DNA from: Glandiceps talaboti
Taxonomy: Eukaryota > Hemichordata > Enteropneusta > Spengelidae
Direction: 5' to 3'
Length of the DNA: 64,000 nt
Assembly (NCBI RefSeq): GCF_964340395.1
Contig: NC_135552.1
Span: forward strand, 5,889,994 to 5,953,993
Shown: piece by piece, positions 58,946 through 64,000 of the stretch
Position numbering within the stretch: position 1 is the stretch's first letter
Layout of the letters: each line of letters starts with the position of its first letter
Program-made: the position numbers and the translations under genes
Notes under the pieces: model-generated
The model's database searches: none
What the model was told of the DNA's origin: nothing
Seen by the model: the letters and a program-made list of their open reading frames with translations, nothing else

Positions 58946-59190
58946 ATGTTTACATTATTTATATTAGTATTACATTATATATTATATTACATTACATTAT
59001 ATTATATTATATTACATTACATTATATTACATTATATTACATTATATTATATTATATATTATATTACATTATATTATATTACATTACATTATATTATATT
59101 ATATTACATTACATTATATTATATTACATTATATTATATATTATATTACATTACATTATATTATATTATATTAGATTAGATTATATCATG
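58946..59190. repeat. (ATTAC/ATTAT)n AT-rich satellite
   Basis: A 240 bp array of five-base units ATTAC and ATTAT in irregular alternation, ending in ATTAG variants. Higher-order pattern ATTACATTAC-ATTATATTAT repeats about every 30-60 bases. Strong potential for strand separation and cruciforms. Confidence 0.95.
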
Positions 59191-59250
59191 TTACATGTCA
59201 ACATCGAAAGTTTCGTTCCTTGAAAAACAAATTGAATAAATTAATATATA

Positions 59251-59344
59251 TAATCCCACATGCTCCGAGTATGATTCCGCGGACATATACAAATTCGAGC
59301 CGGTAGTCAAGAATTTGTAGTCCGCGGAATCATACGTGGGATTA
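59251..59344. mobile_element. 94 bp palindromic element
   Basis: TAATCCCAC...GTATGATTCCGCGGAC...ACAAATTC on the left is matched by GAATTTGT..TCCGCGGAATCATAC..GTGGGATTA on the right. A 9-base extra piece (ATGCTCCGA) unbalances the left arm. The outer bases TAATCCCAC / GTGGGATTA are exact complements. Confidence 0.8.
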
Positions 59345-60820
59345 GATATTTATCACACAATTTATAACTTTTTCCACGTATTTTGTCTACAATTTGGAAT
59401 CAAATTTTACGAATACTGCATCGTTTCATCGCACTTTATTGTTCATCGCGGATCAAAAAATTGCGTCCGTGGGCTCACATTGACAAGTTAACAGCAAAGA
59501 TCTGGTTGGTGTAGTCTTAACTACATGAATAAACAACAACAAACAAACACTACCCCCAAAAATAGTCACCAATGGAGAGACCCCTAGACAAATGTATGCT
59601 AGTTACAACTCGACAGAAATGAACATACTTGTCACGTAGTTACTTGAATGTAAAACTGGATGATTATATGATATTAAAAATGTACAAAGTGGCAAAGTGG
59701 AAAATCATTGTTGGGAATAGTTACAAATAATTATGTGTCGGGGTAATGTACTAAGGATGTACTTAAGCAATTTTTGCAAACGGCCAAAGGTTTACCCTCT
59801 GAGTTAGGGTGACACACTTGGACTAGTATCCCAAGACATTGTGTTTTTGAATGAGCAATTGTCACTTCATTTAGTCAAGCCATTTTCGTACATTCTTGTC
59901 TTAAACATTATTTCAATGGTATATTTTAGTTGTGAAAATCGTCCTGTGTTATCAATACTGAAACTGCAAGAAATGTGACTACTTTTCCATGAGTGTCTTT
60001 TTGGTTTTTCATGTTCAACATTCTAAAAGTGCTTGTAGTTGAATGCACCAGTATGTACAAGAATGGGTATGACAGCTATGTGAAAAATATGATTCCTGGA
60101 ACAAGACACTAATTGCATGGTGATTTTGAAAGCAAAGATAACTGATACCTGACAAGAAATCGAAAATATACTATGACAAGTTCACATTTTCGGATCTGAA
60201 TGGGATAAAAAAAAATTCAGTTGATACCTGGCCTGGCCTGACCTAGCCTGTACCTACATTTTGTACTGACCGACTTGAGTATACAATGCTCGCATCTTGA
60301 TACTTAATACAATAGGCTATATCCTTGAGCAAAGTGATATATTATTCAAAGCCCTATCATGCAATGATAAATATTCTGGGTTTAAAGGAGGATGGGCAAA
60401 GAAACACATTGTCTTTTCATGTGCAGTAAATGGAGAAAAGGGGCAGTGAGTAAAGCAACTCCCTGTAGCACAATCAGTGAATACCTCACTCAGAATATGA
60501 TACTCTATCGTTAATAATTGAAGGTAATATCCTTGAGTGAACTAATGAGGCTAAATTTAATTATCATATGAGTGAAATACTGCATGTTACGTGGTTTCAG
60601 GAAGGGAAGCCAGCAGTCTTTTTCTCCATAATCATACCGTTATGCATCTTGTTTGGTTGGAAGTATGTTCTTTATAGCGAAGAGACAATATAGCATATAT
60701 ATTCCTCTCTTTTGGCATGTACCCAACCGGTTAGAATCTCGCAGGCAATCAATCAGGCAATCTTTGTATATACATTATCCATACATGTCAGTTTCCACAT
60801 ACACTATTTCTAACAAGACT
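59345..60820. other. Non-coding DNA
   Basis: No gene or clear repeat. Contains GGCCTGGCCTGACCTAGCCT near 60230, a short local repeat. Confidence 0.45.
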
Positions 60821-60829
60821 TCATAATTT

Positions 60830-60935
60830 CCATGATTTTGTCATTTTTTTCTCGTATATACGTAAAAAAAAGTTTAGGGTCGGAGTGAAAAACTAGGTGG
60901 GGTCGGGTAACCGGAACCAAACAATTATTTTTTTA
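60830..60935. repeat. Dispersed repeat, copy 2 (first copy near 10.6 kb)
   Basis: GTTTAGGGTCGG, GAAAAACTAGGTGGGGTCGG, GTAACCGGAACCAAACAA as in the first copy, again followed by a G-run (a pure 20-22 base tract at about 60991-61012). Confidence 0.8.
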
Positions 60936-61011
60936 AGTTTTCAATATTGCAGCAGGGATGTTTCTGCTTGCAGCAACCCATTTGATATGGTTGGGGGGGG
61001 GGGGGGGGGGG

Positions 61012-61600
61012 GGTTGTGAGAACTGGAAGATTTTATGAAAAATGACCTCAAGACTGTAAACATTGAACATATTCTTTGCAAGCAGTGACCAGGGTCATTT
61101 AAACAGAATTGCCAAACACTTTACAAGAGTGATTTTAATATTTTGGTAAAAATAAACAATACTGTTATATTTGAGAAACTTTTTGAACATTATTATAATA
61201 ATTGAGGAAAAAAATAGATCTGGTTTCAATTAATTAAATACTTCTTGATATGTATATGGTCGACGGCATTAAATAGATGATATACAGTAAAACTTCACTT
61301 GTAATTCTTATATCTGTCAAAAAATAAAAGAGAACTACATGTTAGCCACATTGCACTGGTTTTGGTATAAAATGTACATGAATTGAAAATAAGCATAAGC
61401 AGGGTGAAATAAAGACGAGAAATCTCTATACACTTTTATATCACGGTGTTGACAAATAAAGTTATTTGATTAACATTGATTAAGCACAGCATACTTAAAC
61501 AAGTCTATTTCATTGTCCCATTGTGAATGACCAACCATTATGTATTTAATAAGATGAACTCATATCAATATACATACTTCAATAAATGACCACTGTAAAG
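61012..61600. other. Non-coding DNA
   Basis: AT-rich; leads into the exon-like array. Confidence 0.45.
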
Positions 61601-61611
61601 ACCTAAGTACT

Positions 61612-63262
61612 ATGACATTGCATACCTGTGTTAGCAGCTACCAATGTGACGGACCCTTATCACATCTCATAACATTCTCCTATGCATGACTGTTACAATC
61701 TGAAATTGATGATCGCACATTGATTACATTTAATGAAATATTTCAAAATCTTCTGACACGTAAATAGGCTAGAGAATGATCAAAGATGTAAGAAACCTAA
61801 CATGTCGTACCTGTGTTAGCAGCCTGCAATGCAACGGGCCCTTATCACGTACTCATCTTACAACCAGCACCAGCATCTGAGACAGCTATATATCTGATAA
61901 GGATAATAGAATATCCATAAAATTCAACGAAATAAACTTATCCATACATTATATTCTGATACATACATAATGTAATAAATAATCAAAGACATACGTGCCA
62001 TAACATGACATACCTGTGTTAGCATTTTACAATGCGACGGGCCCTTATCACTTGTCTCATAACCACCATGATCATCCTTGTCTGCATATGACTGCTACAA
62101 TCTGAAATGACAGAATATCCATTATATTAAATATAAAAAAAAAACTTGTCAATATCTACTGACTTGTAACTGTAAATGATCAAATACATGATCTACGACA
62201 TGGCATACATGTACCTCTGCTCGCAGCTACCAATGCAACAGGCCCTTATCAGTCTCCTCACAATCATATTGTTCTGTTGTCCATTTACAATTTGAAATTA
62301 ATGATGAAATATCCATTGAATTCAACATAATAAACTTATATGTAGGCATTACCATATATCTTGATATATACATAATTTTATACAATTTAGAGAATGATCA
62401 TAGACACAAGTAATATGACATGACAAAACTGTGTTAGCGCCTCCCATGAGATGGACCCTTATCTGTCTCATAAATTATCTTCCTTTCAATAACTGCTGTA
62501 ATCTGAAAATGATAATATCCATTACAGTCAACAGCATAAACTTATCTATTGATAGTTGATACATTTTCATACACACAAAGTTTATTAGCAGTATGTGATA
62601 ATCAGTCATAAGTAATATGACATTATCACAGTCATAAGTAATATGACATGACATACCTGTGTTAGCCACCTCCCGTACGCCGGGCCCTTATCACTTGTCT
62701 CTTAACCACCATGACATCCTTGACTTCTACAATCTGAAATGATAGAATATCCATTATACTGAATATAAAAAACAACAACTTATTGATAGGTATTTCAATA
62801 TCTAATGACTTGTTACTGTAAATGATCAAATAGATAATAAGTCTACGACATGGCATACATACATGTACCTCTTCTAGGAGATTCAAATGCAACGGGCCCT
62901 TATCACTCTTCTCACAATCACTGTCATCGTTCACATACAATCTGAAATTAATGATAAACTTTCCATTAAAATCAACACAATAAACTTATATGAGTCTAGG
63001 CATTTCAATATCTCCTTACACAAACATTATATAATGAATTTTCAAAGACATAAGTACCTAGACATGCCATGTCTGCATTAGCAGCCTTCAATACAACAGG
63101 TCTTTATCACACTTCCCACAATCACCAAAATCATTGTCCTGTTGTCCATGTACAATTCTGCCACACACATAGGTTAGAGAATGATCTAAGTCTTCCATGG
63201 CATGCAATACCTCTGTTAGAAGCTCCATGTACGAAGGGCCCTTAGGAAGCCAGCAGTAATTA
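61612..63262 (-). repeat. Nine-unit array of exon-like ~200 bp repeats
   Basis: Unit marks on the + strand lie at about 61622, 61809, 62010, 62213, 62431, 62656, 62868, 63067 and 63211. Read on the minus strand, a complete unit has an acceptor-like TTTCAG, then ATTGTA, about 45 variable bases, the conserved GTGATAAGGGCCCGTTGCAT, then CTGCTAACACAG and a donor-like GTATGT. In the frame of the conserved block the peptide core is DKGPLHCxLLTQ; one unit reads YVNDDSDCEKSDKGPLHLNL and another HGQQDNDFGDCGKCDKD. Some units have lost the donor (TTTTGT, ACATGG), the acceptor (TTTCAA) or the frame. So it may be a tandemly amplified exon of a gene on this strand, now largely decayed, or a satellite that captured an exon. 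Confidence 0.65.
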
Positions 63263-63420
63263 TAAGGGGGAGGGCTGGGAGAAATTAACCCCAACCTGTG
63301 GCATAAAATGTGACCCCCTCTCCCTAGTCTGTAATGCCAAATGCTCCCTCAATTTCCTTTCTCTACAATATGACCCTCCCCCTGTTCAAATATTTCAATG
63401 AAAGGCATTATTAACACCAT
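63263..63420. repeat. C-rich dispersed motif (minus-strand G-rich family)
   Basis: TGACCCCCTCTCCC, ATGCTCCCTCAATTTCC and ATGACCCTCCCCCTG are the other-strand form of the GGGGGAGGGTCA units found in repeat D and at 49.98 kb. A further piece lies at 63730-63815. Confidence 0.6.
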
Positions 63421-63495
63421 CTCCCTGTGGTGTAGCTGTTAGAGTTGAAGATTATCAGTCAGGAGGTCTCAGGACTGAGGACAGTATCTTGATAA
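63421..63495 (+). mobile_element. Possible tRNA-derived SINE head
   Basis: GTGGTGTAGCTGTTAGAG resembles the A-box half of a tRNA, and, after ATTATCAGTCAGGAGGTCTC, AGGACTGAGG stands where the B-box half would be, as in tRNA-derived SINE heads. The B box is poor (no GGTTCGA core), so this is a decayed copy. It is inserted within the C-rich dispersed repeat. Confidence 0.45.
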
Positions 63496-64000
63496 CACCA
63501 CAATCCCCAATACCTTGCCACACTCCTTAGTACTGTGAGACCCGCTCCTCTCCTTACACTACATCTGTAAGTTATTTCAGTGCATTTAACTGATACGTTA
63601 TGACATTACTTTATATGGTAGCAGTGGAGGATGTGGTAGCAGTAGGATTTGGAACCGGTGGTATCGGGTGGGATTATCCCAAAATCATACAATAATTAAT
63701 GTGACCATCCTCTAATTTCCATTTTTTTTAAAAATACGGCCCTCCCCGATGAACAACTGGTAAAATGTGACACCCCCCCATTCCTACTCCTTGTGATTAC
63801 TGAAGGCTCCTTTATCACTCTTCGCAAACCATCATCATTGTTTTGTGCATGTACAACTACAGGGGCTTGAAATTGGCCATATTTGTTTACAAATAGTTGC
63901 TATTGTTTATTGTTGACTTTCTTTCATCACAAAAATTTGTTTTATGTTTGTTTACTTTTTTTTGCTCTTTAAAAGTATATTTTCCCTGCCATGCAATAAA
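63496..64000. other. SINE body or flank, then non-coding DNA
   Basis: Pyrimidine-rich text (CCCGCTCCTCTCCTTACACT) follows the SINE-like head. After 63820 the sequence is AT-rich and unassigned up to the window end. Confidence 0.35.

Noticed and set aside
63421-63495. A functional tRNA gene
   Set aside because: The B-box region lacks the GGTTCGA core and no cloverleaf could be closed; better explained as a decayed SINE head.

Overview
The window looks like nuclear DNA of an animal, most likely a marine invertebrate. The genes are split by GT-AG introns, the base composition is AT-rich, long microsatellites and G-runs are common, and most of the DNA is transposon- or repeat-derived. The protein families seen (SLC43 carrier, GNAT acyltransferase with a YitH/HolE-type C-terminal domain, ankyrin-repeat protein, P-like transposase, LINEs) are all found in invertebrate animals. 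I cannot name the species or phylum from sequence alone. There is no bacterial or organellar gene organisation.

Layout. 1.9-3.3 kb: exons of an SLC43-type amino-acid transporter, + strand, missing its middle exons. 3.5-9.2 kb: intergenic DNA with a foldback element, a ~500 bp tandem duplication and a large diverged inverted repeat. 10.6-13.7 kb: a 3 kb minisatellite of ~27 bp units with higher-order structure. 14-16.4 kb: a dispersed repeat and two tandem arrays (~118 bp and ~147 bp units). 16.4-17.6 kb: three in-phase 3' exons of an unidentified minus-strand gene. 18.36-26.59 kb: a nest of mobile elements. A decayed P-like DNA transposon lies next to a short deletion derivative of the same family, and a 5'-truncated LINE with a perfect 16 bp target duplication sits inside the derivative. 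26.7-39 kb: repeats, foldbacks and tandem arrays with no convincing gene.

39.9-44.8 kb: a three-exon GNAT-family acyltransferase gene, + strand, with a probable mitochondrial presequence and LINE debris in its first intron. 45-51.4 kb: LINE fragments, microsatellites, an inverted copy of a repeat also present at 35 kb, and a 201 bp near-perfect foldback with an 11 bp flanking duplication. 52.3-53.7 kb: an intronless ankyrin-repeat gene, + strand. 54-61 kb: mostly non-coding DNA with large (GA)n and (ATTAC/ATTAT)n arrays. 61.6-63.3 kb: nine ~200 bp units on the minus strand that each resemble a small exon, several keeping splice signals and a shared peptide core. 63.3-64 kb: a G/C-rich dispersed repeat and a possible tRNA-derived SINE head.

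The three recognisable genes (transporter, acyltransferase, ankyrin protein) show no sign of working as a unit; they are ordinary neighbours separated by repeats. The most informative parts of the window are the nested transposons, the exon-like array and the several foldback/MITE families with dated nesting relationships. I found no evidence for a new multi-gene system.
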